DNA from: Bin80 sp965207565
Lineage (GTDB): Bacteria > Bacteroidota > Rhodothermia > Rhodothermales > Bin80
DNA: 64,000 nt
Assembly (NCBI GenBank): GCA_965207565.1
Contig: CBDBMQ010000029.1
Span: 1-64,000, forward strand
Direction of reading: 5' to 3'
The number at the start of each line of letters is the position of its first letter. Position 1 is the first letter of the stretch. Made by a program: the position numbers and the translations under genes. Shown here piece by piece: positions 17,697 to 27,664 of this stretch. The notes beneath the pieces are model-generated. The model saw only the letters and a list, made by a program, of their open reading frames with translations. It ran no database searches and was not told where the DNA came from.

Positions 17697-19258
17697 TCAG
17701 ACTGGTGGATAAACATAGGATGCCCCCAATCCCAGAGGAATCCCCAATACCCAATACAAAACGAGAAACGCTGTCCCAGACAATCAGAAACGTGATCGAA
17801 TAAGGAATCATGATGGAGGTCAGCGTTCCGATTCCCGTCTGCTTAAAGTATTTCTGACAGTAAACAACCACCAAGGGAAAGTACGGCATAAGTGGTGTGA
17901 CGATATTGGAAGAAGAATCTCCAACCCGATAGGCCGCCTGCGTCAAATCTGGAGAGATTCCGACCTGCATTAGCATGGGGACAAATATTGGTGCCAGGAG
18001 TGCCCATTTTGCAGATGCAGATCCCACAAAGAGATTCACAAACGCAGTCAGCAGGATGATCCCCACAATCGTGATGGAGCCAGGTAACGCCAGTGCCTGC
18101 AATGCGGCTGCCCCCTTGAGTGCCAAGAGCGCCCCAATATTTGATGAACCAAAGGCATGAACAAAAAGTGCACAAAAGAAGGCCATCACAATATAGTACG
18201 CCATCCCATTCATCGCCTTTGTCATCGCATCCACCATATCCTTTGATGATTTGAATACCCGGGCGACATACCCGTATACAACCCCCGGTACGAGAAACAA
18301 TAGGAAGATGAGTGGCACAATGGATTGCATGATGGGTGCCTGAAACGAATTCAATGACCCACTAGCATCCCTGAACGGAGAATTAGATGGTAATAAGGTC
18401 AGAATGAGGACCACAATTCCAAGGAGCATTACCCCTGTGGCCCACCAGAATGCTTTCGATTCTGTCTTGCTAATCTGATCCATCCCCTCGGATCTCTCAG
18501 CATCCTTATCTACAGGCGTGTCTCTCCGAAGACGGGGCTCTACTATACGATCTGTGATATACCACCCCAGGGCGATGATCAATCCGCTGGAGGCCATCGT
18601 GAAAAAGTAGTTGCAAAGGGGGTTGACCAAAATGGCTGCATCAAGAATCTGCGCAGCCGGTTGTGTAAACCCCTGCAAAAGAGGATCAAGAGCAGATGGA
18701 AGTGGATTGGCACTAAAGCCACCTGAAACCCCTGCAAAAGCCGCGGATATTCCGGCCAAGGGATGACGGCCGGCGGCCTGAAAGATCACGCCCCCCAAAG
18801 GAATAACCAGCACATACCCTGCATCTACCGCACTGTGACTCAACAACCCTACCAAAACGACTACTGGGGTCAAAAGCCCTACGGAGGTCTTTGACAAGAG
18901 TAGTTTAATCCCCGTATTGAAGTATCCCGCCTCGTCAGCCACTCCCACACCAAGCATCGCAACCAGCACCACGCCAAGCGGAGCAAACCCAGTGAAGATT
19001 GAAACCATCCGACTCATAAAGTCGGTGATCGCACTGCCAGTCAGTAAGTTGTTGATCACCAGCGGTGCATCGGTGCGAGGATCAATGACCGAAGAAAAGG
19101 AGAAATTCGATAAAAAATGCACTCAGGACCCAGACCACAATCAATAGCAATAAAAAAAGCATTGACGGATCTGGCAATTTATTGCCGACCACTTCAATTC
19201 CCCTCAGACATCGGTCCAAGAAGCCTTTCGTCGGTTCAATACTGGTAGTTTGATTCAT
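17697..19258 (-). pseudogene. abgT: AbgT-family transporter, frameshifted twice as sequenced
   Basis: A transporter of the AbgT family (p-aminobenzoyl-glutamate uptake or sulfonamide-type efflux). The ATG at 19258 starts MNQTTSIEPTKGFLDRC and runs through the first helix to WVLSAF. There the A-run at 19112–19117 (six bases) shifts the frame; five would join it to the next segment SNFSFSSVIDPRTDAPLV. A second shift lies at CCC 17775–17777; CC would give the family-typical ending VLGIPLGLGASYVYPPV and a stop at 17697–17699. With both corrections the product is 519 residues, normal for the family, with about 12 helices and TGFAPLGVVLVAMLGVGVA conserved. It is either a decayed gene or carries two sequence errors. 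Confidence 0.82.
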
Positions 19259-19484
19259 GAATTAGAGGAGAATGGAGGAACTAAACTTAACATCTGCAGC
19301 CCAATCAGTCAAGATCAACTCGCGGCGCGGATCGGAAAATTCCTCATTCCTAGCCGAAAAATCAAGGTACGAAAAATGATGCCCCCTCCCACTTCCAGAT
19401 AACAAGACTGTTAGGATCGGATCTCCAGTGCTACATCCGTTCGATGACCACGAAAGAAAATGTCGTTTGAACTCAATGAACGGA

Positions 19485-20219
19485 TCACATTCTGGATAAG
19501 ATTTGTCTCACGGATAAAGTAAATCTGTGTTGTCCAAAGGGCAACCATGCCAGCCAAAATAGCAACAATGCCAGTGGTTGTGCAACTAGAATATACCAAG
19601 GCCATGGTCCCAGAAAATCCAAAAGAGAGCCGAAGGGGGGCTTCTGCATCATGTACATATAGTTGGCTTCTGCAAAATAATTGAAGATCATGATCATCAA
19701 TGCATAAACATTGAGCCAAAGGAGACTGTAGAGAATACCAATCTTTCGGGGCTTTATGTGCCATACAGCAACCACACAGACGATATGAAGAATAAGCCCA
19801 CCATGAACGATCCAGTAGGACATGAATAGTAGATGCGGAAATGATTCGACTAAATCAGGGGTTAGTACTCCTTGCCCCGTTCCTGATAAAATCAAATAGT
19901 AAAATACTTCTACCAGATGTTTGGGGGGCTGCCGCCAGAATAAAACAGGCACAAAGAGTGCAAAGAGATTGCATATATCCAACGGTAGATCCTGGCGCCA
20001 ATCAAAGCTCCCCACCGCCATCCGAAAAACAACTGAACTGAGAATTCCAGCACAGATAAGGATTGAAAGCCCCCGCAGAACCCATAGTTGCTGGCCTGGA
20101 CTCAATCTCCTGTGAGCAAATAACGGGAGCCACACGCATAGACCGATCACCATGAGTATGATCAGAATGTGCTGGAGCCCAAAAAACTTGATCCCCGCTG
20201 TTTCTGACAGGAATATCAT
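19485..20219 (-). CDS. YwaF/TIGR02206 family integral membrane protein
   Basis: Membrane protein of about 244 residues with seven hydrophobic segments, resembling the uncharacterised YwaF family. Family-like segments are DWRQDLPLDICNLFALFVPV, LILSGTGQGVLTPDL and FMSYWIVHGGLI, then FNYFAEANYMYMMQKP and the closing LGPWPWYI. The ATG at 20219 (MIFLSETAGIKFF) matches family starts; one at 20264 adds 15 charged residues. No function is known for the family. It stands alone between a non-coding 226-bp gap and the S8 protease genes. Confidence 0.75.
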   Translation of the reverse strand: MIFLSETAGIKFFGLQHILIILMVIGLCVWLPLFAHRRLSPGQQLWVLRGLSILICAGILSSVVFRMAVGSFDWRQDLPLDICNLFALFVPVLFWRQPPKHLVEVFYYLILSGTGQGVLTPDLVESFPHLLFMSYWIVHGGLILHIVCVVAVWHIKPRKIGILYSLLWLNVYALMIMIFNYFAEANYMYMMQKPPFGSLLDFLGPWPWYILVAQPLALLLFWLAWLPFGQHRFTLSVRQILSRM

Positions 20220-20476
20220 GCTACGCTCCGAACGGATGATTCCTCTCTTGTAAAAGTACTCCACAATCCCTTACGCAATGTCCCAATTATTTATTTCGGC
20301 ACAAAGGTGCTAGGTTTTCGGGAAAATAGCTACAAAATCAACAACTCGCGTTATCCCAGAAGGCAGACCTATCCCCGTTCACCTGTAGATTCCAGTAGTC
20401 ATGGCTGCGGTGCCAGCAGACGGATTCCGAAATGAATGTTTTTCTGAAATAACTCTCCTAACAATACAACTTGCCG

Positions 20477-23400
20477 TCATCGGATAACAATGAATCTGCC
20501 TGCCCTCGTAAATATCCCGGCACTTGACTGCACCATCAGGCGATACAAATACGCCCCCGAACTAAGCCCTTGGCTATCCACGGTAATGGAAGCACCAAAT
20601 CCAGCACCCAATTCACCGGCGGAGATCTCGCGAACACGCTTGCCCAGAATATCTATAATCTCCAGCGATACGCGAGACGAAGAGGGCAAGTCGAAGTGTA
20701 TTCGCATAGTTGAATTGACGGGATTGGGATAGTTGCCGTGTAGCACGAATTCAAGTGGCAGGCTTGATTGCTCCGTACTCGTACCAATTGGAATCTCCGT
20801 AAAATTCAACCAGAAAAGAACCTCCCCTTCTTTAGCCCCAAACACGGCAATCAGTGGAGGATTGGGAGCCTGGGGTACGAACGTGAAAAAGAGAGCTTCA
20901 CCTTCAAGATTTCTAAGGTCTACTTCCGAATGTAGCCAAGGTGTACCATTCTTGCTAATCTCCAACGAATATTCATCTGGCGGCATATTGATATACGTAG
21001 AAATTGTACCTGTGGCTATCTGGATATCCTCAACAAAACCTTGATTTGAAGCAAGTCGCAAGCTGAGTGCAGAATGACCCGTCAGGTTATGGTTAACACG
21101 AAAAGTGACTACATCCGCTGACGTTGCTTGATCCCGTGCGCAACAGGCAGTCATGGCCTGAACCTGGCCCTTACCACTGGAATAGATGACCTGATAACTA
21201 GAGTCGCTCGACACCTCCAGATTGGATATGACCGGCGGGGTATTGCTGTTTGGATCACCTGATTCGGACACCGCAAGTTCCCTGAGTCCAGCACGGATGG
21301 GGATGTAATCTGAAGACGAAAACGCAGGAATTTTTTGCGGGATGACTGCATTGTCCAAATACAGATCCAACTGGCCGTCTGTTGCGTTTATGATCTGCAG
21401 ATTTCCAGGAGCTTTCAGACCTCCATTATTCCAGTAATCCACTGCACGGTCCACCTGCTCCAGAAATGCCATCTCAGATTTCCCTTTTATGAGGGCAAAC
21501 ACTACTTCCCTCTGAGCGCCTGGCTCCAACTGGATAGGACCCACACTTGCAATATGTGACCAACTATCCGCTGAGGGGCCTCCAAGTCTATCCTCTCCAC
21601 TCAGGTATCTCCACATAATCTCGCTCCATGTACCGGGATAGGTGCCGTAATTGATCAGCGCTCCGTAGCGGGTGTCTAGATCCTCTGTAAGAACCTTAAT
21701 ACCTGGGATCCACATACCATGCCTTCTCTCCATACCCTCACTGATCTGGTAAATGGCCTTCCGTTCAACATCAAACCGCGGCTGGTCACCATCCCAATAG
21801 TATGAAAGTATCCAATCCGCATATAAACCTACATGTAGATTTTCGATGGGTACTTGGAGTGGATTGGTGATCGTATACTTTACAATGATGAATGCCCCAG
21901 ATTGATGATCATCCGCCACAAACTGCGTCTCCTCTAAGATCTCCACACCAATCGGGCGCGGAGCATTTGAATCCAAAAGGGTCACCTCAGTACTCAGGAT
22001 GCCGTTTACATCGGGTGCAGAGACTTCCATCTTGGTTCCCGGCTTGCGATTAAAATGAATTGGCTGTATGTCCCCGCCTGGATAACTCTTCTTGTGTCCG
22101 AAGACGGATGACGATATTTGATCAGGACCGGTCCCTATGATCAATCCTGCTTCATAAAGCGGTCCTGTCCCATTACCGCCTATAAGAATTCCTAATCCAC
22201 CGCTGTTTCCCCACTGATCCAAATACCCCAAATTACCCTCCGAGGTTATACTATAGCCGAACAACACGCCTATATCATCCACCGCCTTAACAACAGGCAG
22301 CGTCTCGCCCGAACGTGATTCGAAACTGTAGTTTATCTTCTCTGTCACACCATTATGTATAACTCTGATCTCAATCTGATCAGTTACCCGGTAAGGGGGA
22401 TCACCTAAAAAACTAAATGGAAACGTGACGCTGTCTGCACCTACTCCAGTGGGGAAATCAATCCTATGAGAAATTGCTTCAAATTCCAAATACGAGGGGG
22501 CATTCACCAACTCTACGGACGCAGATTGACTCGTTCCACTTCCGAAATAACTTTCCACATCAACGACCAGAGATGAAGGTGAATTATTGGAAGGATTTTT
22601 ACGCTTAGTCCCCGTCACCCGGATCGCGCTTGGAACCGATGCTTGCACGGCTTGATATGCATTAACCCTACCACGACCCAGCAAACCTTTGAATCCCGAA
22701 GGGTTTGCATTTTCGATGCTTTCGGAGGTATACCTGATTTGCTCCCGTACCTGTTCGGCAGAGAAATGTGGAAATCTAGTCTTAACCAGAGCAGCAATTC
22801 CCGCCACCAGCGGCGATGAAAACGATGTGCCACTTGAGTAACCATATCGATGATTCGGAAGAGCCGTTGCTACATCAATTCCGCTTACAAAGACATCAAC
22901 GGTGGAGCCATAGTTGAATACGATACGATCCCTGTTTCTTTGTGTACCACCAACTGCAAGTGTCTCAAGGAAACTAGCCGGGCCTTGTGGCATCACATCA
23001 TTATTGGTGGCATCATTTCCTGCTGCCGCAACAAAAAGAGTTCCCATCTCCATTGCGCATTGCACCGCAAGGTGGCTGGTTGCATCATATCTACGGGTGC
23101 TAAAGCTGCCGTTTATGATATCGGCACCGTTTGCAGCGGCATATAGCATCGCCTCTGGAGTTCTGCAGAGTCCACCTCCACAATCTGCCGCCAGCGGCAT
23201 ATATGTAGTATTCCAACTGCTTCCTGCCACCCCCTTGGCATTGTTGCTCTCCCCCGAGGTTACACTGGCCACTTCGGTGCCATGACTATTAGAGGCTAGG
23301 TCAATCATCACACCTGGCGTATAGGGCAACCAATTACCAAAATCGAAACCATGCACATCGTCTACATAGCCGTTTTCGTCGTCATCAATGCCGTTATCGG

Positions 23401-24010
23401 GGATTTCGTCGGTATTCGTCCAGACATTCGCTCTTAGATCCTCGTGCCGCCAGTCTGTGCCACTATCTAAAATGGCGACCACCACTTCCCCCTGCTCTCC
23501 CTTTACCGTATCCCATGCCTCTTTCAACTGCAACCTGTCCATATAGGTAGTTTGATAAGCAAACTCTGGATCATCTGGAACGCTCGCACCTACTGAAGCC
23601 GTTGTTCTGTAGTAGTATTCGGCCTCCGCATACACAACACCGGGATCACTTTCGAAGACTAAAGCCAATAACTCTGGTGGTGTGTCTTCCGAAAAATGGA
23701 CACGGTAGATATTCGACAGCTTCCCCATATTATCGCATGACACCCCACTCTGGTACAGATGTGCAAATGCGGGGTCAATTGCATAAACACCATAGGAGTC
23801 AGCAATCGCATCAAAAAGTGTTAATCCAGATTGCTTCCCGACTGGAGATGTACCGTCAGCGAACTGCACCAGTACAACGTTCGGAACTGCATCTGCCTTT
23901 GGATCAGGAAATTGAACTTGCGCTACCGTTTGGCTTGGGATACAAAACCCAATCCCCGCCAGTAGCGCCATCCATTTTAGAATTCCTTTCATCATAACTG
24001 CAACGTTCAT
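20477..24010 (-). CDS. Secreted S8 (subtilisin-like) serine protease with T9SS sorting domain (paralogue 1)
   Basis: Secreted protease of about 1177 residues. It has a signal peptide, then a propeptide-like region carrying VVLVQFADG and IYRVHFSED. The S8 domain has Asp182 (ILDSGTDW), His243 (SHGTEVAS), oxyanion Asn332 (AAAGND) and Ser396 (GTSFSSP). Calcium-type repeats read DDDENGYVDD. A long beta-rich middle follows, ending in a type A sorting domain with LHGNYPNPVNST and SSGAYLYRL. The sorting domain implies export across the outer membrane by the type IX system. The start may instead be GTG at 24022, which overlaps the previous stop (GTGA); the ATG at 24010 has a GAGAAG ribosome site. Tandem copy of the next gene upstream. 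Confidence 0.9.
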   Translation of the reverse strand: MNVAVMMKGILKWMALLAGIGFCIPSQTVAQVQFPDPKADAVPNVVLVQFADGTSPVGKQSGLTLFDAIADSYGVYAIDPAFAHLYQSGVSCDNMGKLSNIYRVHFSEDTPPELLALVFESDPGVVYAEAEYYYRTTASVGASVPDDPEFAYQTTYMDRLQLKEAWDTVKGEQGEVVVAILDSGTDWRHEDLRANVWTNTDEIPDNGIDDDENGYVDDVHGFDFGNWLPYTPGVMIDLASNSHGTEVASVTSGESNNAKGVAGSSWNTTYMPLAADCGGGLCRTPEAMLYAAANGADIINGSFSTRRYDATSHLAVQCAMEMGTLFVAAAGNDATNNDVMPQGPASFLETLAVGGTQRNRDRIVFNYGSTVDVFVSGIDVATALPNHRYGYSSGTSFSSPLVAGIAALVKTRFPHFSAEQVREQIRYTSESIENANPSGFKGLLGRGRVNAYQAVQASVPSAIRVTGTKRKNPSNNSPSSLVVDVESYFGSGTSQSASVELVNAPSYLEFEAISHRIDFPTGVGADSVTFPFSFLGDPPYRVTDQIEIRVIHNGVTEKINYSFESRSGETLPVVKAVDDIGVLFGYSITSEGNLGYLDQWGNSGGLGILIGGNGTGPLYEAGLIIGTGPDQISSSVFGHKKSYPGGDIQPIHFNRKPGTKMEVSAPDVNGILSTEVTLLDSNAPRPIGVEILEETQFVADDHQSGAFIIVKYTITNPLQVPIENLHVGLYADWILSYYWDGDQPRFDVERKAIYQISEGMERRHGMWIPGIKVLTEDLDTRYGALINYGTYPGTWSEIMWRYLSGEDRLGGPSADSWSHIASVGPIQLEPGAQREVVFALIKGKSEMAFLEQVDRAVDYWNNGGLKAPGNLQIINATDGQLDLYLDNAVIPQKIPAFSSSDYIPIRAGLRELAVSESGDPNSNTPPVISNLEVSSDSSYQVIYSSGKGQVQAMTACCARDQATSADVVTFRVNHNLTGHSALSLRLASNQGFVEDIQIATGTISTYINMPPDEYSLEISKNGTPWLHSEVDLRNLEGEALFFTFVPQAPNPPLIAVFGAKEGEVLFWLNFTEIPIGTSTEQSSLPLEFVLHGNYPNPVNSTMRIHFDLPSSSRVSLEIIDILGKRVREISAGELGAGFGASITVDSQGLSSGAYLYRLMVQSSAGIFTRAGRFIVIR

Positions 24011-24018
24011 CCGTCTTC

Positions 24019-27000
24019 TCACTTGACCACCACAATCCGGCCGGCCTGTGTCAGTATTCCTGACGATGTGTTTGCTGATAGGCGATATAAATAAACTCCC
24101 GATGCTAATCTGTCAGTGCTGATGCGATATTGGCGATTGTGCCCGGCCTCTATATATTCTTCCGATCCCTGCCACACACGCCGACCAATCAGGTCCATCA
24201 CTTCCACCGTTATGTGTGCAGGCATGGGCAAATCAAAACGAATCTGCGTGAATGAATTGAATGGATTTGGGTAATTTCCGTGCAAAACCAACTCTGATGG
24301 CAGTATATGGGATGCAACTGTAGTCACTTCCGCAGCAGAAACAAGCTCTGTACCATCAGGCCAAAAGCTTTTCACTTCGACACCTGACGATGCCGAACCA
24401 CTCATTACCAACACAAAACTCCTGCCTGCGTACGAACCCGTATCCAAATTGTACGTACCCAACAGGACACTCGACACCGGGTCCCATAACCCAATCACAT
24501 ATGGGCCAGGTTCCAATTCTGCAAAGCTAGACACGGTCCCTACTGCAGCCTGTAATGTGGATATCTGAATATGGCTATGACCATCCAGAACCCGTAGTTC
24601 TACATTGGGGGAGCCGGTGATCCCATTTACTGCCCGGAACTCCACCTTGTCCTCGGACACCGCGGTTCGACGGGCATTTGGCTCTACTATGAACTGTGTG
24701 CTACCGGGCGTTCCAAAGAATGTAACTTGATAACTGCCAGCCGGATCAAAGTCTACCCTCGCCGAAGCAAGCGAATTGGATATCTTGGAATCCCCTGTAT
24801 TCCTCAATTCAAGAACCGAATCACCAGATTCCATCGGCAGAAATTTCGTAGCCGTTTCTGGATGCCAATCCTCTATGGTCAGTTGGCCATTCACATATAG
24901 ATCCAAAGCGACCTTTGAATCAATCCGCAGAAATTGAACCCGCGCTTTGCTACTGAAACGAGAATCCCAATAGTCCTGTGCCCGATCGGCATTGAGCAGC
25001 ATGTCATCTATTGAATTACCTCCAAAGAAGGCAAACGCCGCTTCGACACTTTCACCGGGATGCACAGTAGTGTAAGGGCCTGTCCCAAGAACCTGCCCCC
25101 AATAAGAAGAAGCAGTATTCTGAGGTGAGTTGACACCTCCGCTCATGAACCACCACGCCGACTCTGATTGAGGATAGGGGTATACCCCAAGGTCATACGT
25201 CATAAAATGGGTCTTTGCATCATCGGTCAGCACCTTTGCACCCATTACGGGTGCTTCATGTGCTTCCGTGTACTGAAAACCGACGCCTCTATCCGAATCA
25301 TATCCAGGGATATCACTCCACCATCTTTCACTGATGAGCCAATCGAAGAGCATACCAATGTGTAGGTTGTTGATCGCGGTACTGGTCGGATTGGTGACTG
25401 TATACCGCAGTATAGCAAAGCCTGAGTTCCGGCTTCCGGTGTCGAAATAGGTCTCCTGCAATATTTCCAAGCCTATAGGGTTCGGGGCTTTTGTATCCAA
25501 TAACGTGACTTCGGCCTCCCACGGTGCAATGTTGCCTGGCGTTCGAATCCTGAGGCCGGCGTCCGGCTTTGGCCTAAAATGTATATTATTCTCCACCCCC
25601 TCAATACCCCGAACAGTTCTGGATACATGATCTGGTCCTGTGCCCAGGATCAGTCCGGCTTCCTGGAGCAGATGTTGAGTTTCTCTGAAATGAATTCCCC
25701 TACCACGAGAAAATCCATACAGATGTGCATCATTCCTGTCTAACCACCCAATATTGCCCTCTGATGTCACGTCAAATGTCAGTTTATTGCTTGTAACTCC
25801 CTCTATTTCCCATCCTTCAATTGAGTGAAGAAAGGCTTCTCTGCTGACTTCATTGCCTGCTCGCACCTCAACCACATACAAGTCTTCTACTCTGTATCCA
25901 GGATGTTCTACAACGGTAAACGGTATTGTGACGGTCTTGGAACCCCCCCGCGGAATACTGCCAACTGTAGTAGTTCGCAAAGCGAATTCAAGTGCATCTG
26001 GAGTTTTTACCATATTGATCTCTACATCCCCTGCTCCTTCCAGATAACTGTGCACCGTCACCCTCACATGACCGGTTGAACCAAGTCGCCAGCCACCACT
26101 ATGAATCTCAACCACTGCGGTGTCCAATACAACACCGGCGATTCCCGTCTCGGTCACAGCTCGGAACGCATTCACCCTGCCAAAACCCAATAGACCCTCA
26201 AATTCGGGGACATTCGCATAATCTATGGGATCTGCCGTAAAGCGGATCTGTTCGCGAACCTGATCGGCATTATAGGTTGGAAAGGCCGTCTTGACCAGCG
26301 CTGCAATGCCAGACACCAAGGGAGAGGAGAACGATGTACCATTCCAGCCATGAGCATAACCTCCTTCGTGAGGTCCAGTCACATCTCTTCCAGCCGCATA
26401 TACGTCAACATTTGTACCATAATTGAGCATCACAATATCGTAATCGCTTGATGTAGCACCTACGGACAATACCCGGGGATAATCCGCTGGATACGAGGGA
26501 CGTCTGTCCACATTCCAGCCTTCATTGCCAGCGGCTGCGACAACCAGTGTACCCATATCTGTGATCGCCTGTATCGCTAAGGATTCCGTTTTCGAAGATC
26601 TCGCACCGCCAAAGCTGGCATTGATAATATCCGCCCCGAGAGCCGCGGCGTAAACCATCCCCTCTGTTGCATCACAAACTCCGCCGCCTATATTACACAA
26701 AGCACCAACAGATATAAAACGTGCATTCCAGCTGGTACCCGCCATTCCTATTCCGTTATCCGTGACCGCAACCGCCATCGAAGCAACTGACGTCCCATGC
26801 GAGCCATGCCTTGGATGGATGAATTCTCTTGGATCATAGGGATGATTTCCACCAAAGTTATAACCATGAACATCGTCTATGTACCCATTCTGATCATCGT
26901 CAATTCCGTTGCTCGGCACTTCACCAGGATTTGTCCATGCATTTGCCAAGAGATCTTCATGCCTCCAATAAACCCCATCATCTACAATCGCAATTACGAC

Positions 27001-27537
27001 ATCCCCCTGCTCGCCCTTGGCAACCTCCCATGCTTTTGGTAGCTGTAATAACTCAAAATATTTTGCCTGATGTGCATCGAACAGAGGATCATTTGGTTTA
27101 ATGGAAAGATCCTGTTCCCGAATGTACCGAATGAGTTTGGGCTCGGCATAGACAACATTGGGATCCAGTGCGAGTGCGGAAGCAACTTGCCCAGGTGAAT
27201 ATGACTCATTGAAATATATGGTGTATATCCTCCCCAAAGCAGAAATCTTATCTGTCTTTCGTGCGACCTTGTTAAGGGCAGGAAACGTCTTCTTCACCGC
27301 AGAAAACTGATACCGATCGGCTACGTCATCAAACACCCTTGATCCTGTCTTTCGTCCTACGTTCCCCAATGATAACCCATCAACAAATTGCACATAGACC
27401 TCACCCGGTACAAATGACGAATCTGCCAATGGCGGATTGTTCTGTGCGTACACCTCTACGATCAGGCTGATACTCAGGATCAGTCCAACTGCAAACCTTG
27501 CAGAGTTCGTCTTAGTAGTACTCATTTCAGTCCACAC
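24019..27537 (-). CDS. Secreted S8 (subtilisin-like) serine protease with T9SS sorting domain (paralogue 2)
   Basis: A 1172-residue paralogue of the following gene with the same architecture. A signal peptide (cleavage near VYAQ) and propeptide precede the S8 catalytic domain with Asp186 (AIVDDGVYW), His247 (GSHGTSVAS), Asn338 (AAAGNEG) and Ser402 (GTSFSSP). DDDQNGYIDD follows Asp186 as a likely calcium loop. The central region shares GNIGWLDR-like and ILGTGPDHVSRTVRG segments with its partner. The C-terminal sorting domain contains LHGNYPNPFNSF and ASGVYLYRLSA. First of the two-gene unit; its stop overlaps a GTG in frame with the second gene. Substrate unknown. Confidence 0.9.
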   Translation of the reverse strand: MWTEMSTTKTNSARFAVGLILSISLIVEVYAQNNPPLADSSFVPGEVYVQFVDGLSLGNVGRKTGSRVFDDVADRYQFSAVKKTFPALNKVARKTDKISALGRIYTIYFNESYSPGQVASALALDPNVVYAEPKLIRYIREQDLSIKPNDPLFDAHQAKYFELLQLPKAWEVAKGEQGDVVIAIVDDGVYWRHEDLLANAWTNPGEVPSNGIDDDQNGYIDDVHGYNFGGNHPYDPREFIHPRHGSHGTSVASMAVAVTDNGIGMAGTSWNARFISVGALCNIGGGVCDATEGMVYAAALGADIINASFGGARSSKTESLAIQAITDMGTLVVAAAGNEGWNVDRRPSYPADYPRVLSVGATSSDYDIVMLNYGTNVDVYAAGRDVTGPHEGGYAHGWNGTSFSSPLVSGIAALVKTAFPTYNADQVREQIRFTADPIDYANVPEFEGLLGFGRVNAFRAVTETGIAGVVLDTAVVEIHSGGWRLGSTGHVRVTVHSYLEGAGDVEINMVKTPDALEFALRTTTVGSIPRGGSKTVTIPFTVVEHPGYRVEDLYVVEVRAGNEVSREAFLHSIEGWEIEGVTSNKLTFDVTSEGNIGWLDRNDAHLYGFSRGRGIHFRETQHLLQEAGLILGTGPDHVSRTVRGIEGVENNIHFRPKPDAGLRIRTPGNIAPWEAEVTLLDTKAPNPIGLEILQETYFDTGSRNSGFAILRYTVTNPTSTAINNLHIGMLFDWLISERWWSDIPGYDSDRGVGFQYTEAHEAPVMGAKVLTDDAKTHFMTYDLGVYPYPQSESAWWFMSGGVNSPQNTASSYWGQVLGTGPYTTVHPGESVEAAFAFFGGNSIDDMLLNADRAQDYWDSRFSSKARVQFLRIDSKVALDLYVNGQLTIEDWHPETATKFLPMESGDSVLELRNTGDSKISNSLASARVDFDPAGSYQVTFFGTPGSTQFIVEPNARRTAVSEDKVEFRAVNGITGSPNVELRVLDGHSHIQISTLQAAVGTVSSFAELEPGPYVIGLWDPVSSVLLGTYNLDTGSYAGRSFVLVMSGSASSGVEVKSFWPDGTELVSAAEVTTVASHILPSELVLHGNYPNPFNSFTQIRFDLPMPAHITVEVMDLIGRRVWQGSEEYIEAGHNRQYRISTDRLASGVYLYRLSANTSSGILTQAGRIVVVK

Positions 27538-27597
27538 AGAGCATATGAGATTGCAAAAGTTTTATACTTCGGACGCAAGCGCGTTTCTATTCGTTGA

Positions 27598-27603
27598 ATT
27601 ATA
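27598..27603 (-). promoter_or_regulatory. Candidate -10 box for the S8 protease pair
   Basis: TATAAT on the minus strand, about 60 bp upstream of the first protease gene, inside the 127-bp divergent spacer with the cysteine-desulfurase-like gene. No good -35 hexamer is visible at 17 bp. Weak, positional evidence. Confidence 0.3.
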
Positions 27604-27664
27604 TGCAATAATAGAATAACTTACGCTCATCGCCATTCAACCACAAGTCATGCATCAAGCAACG

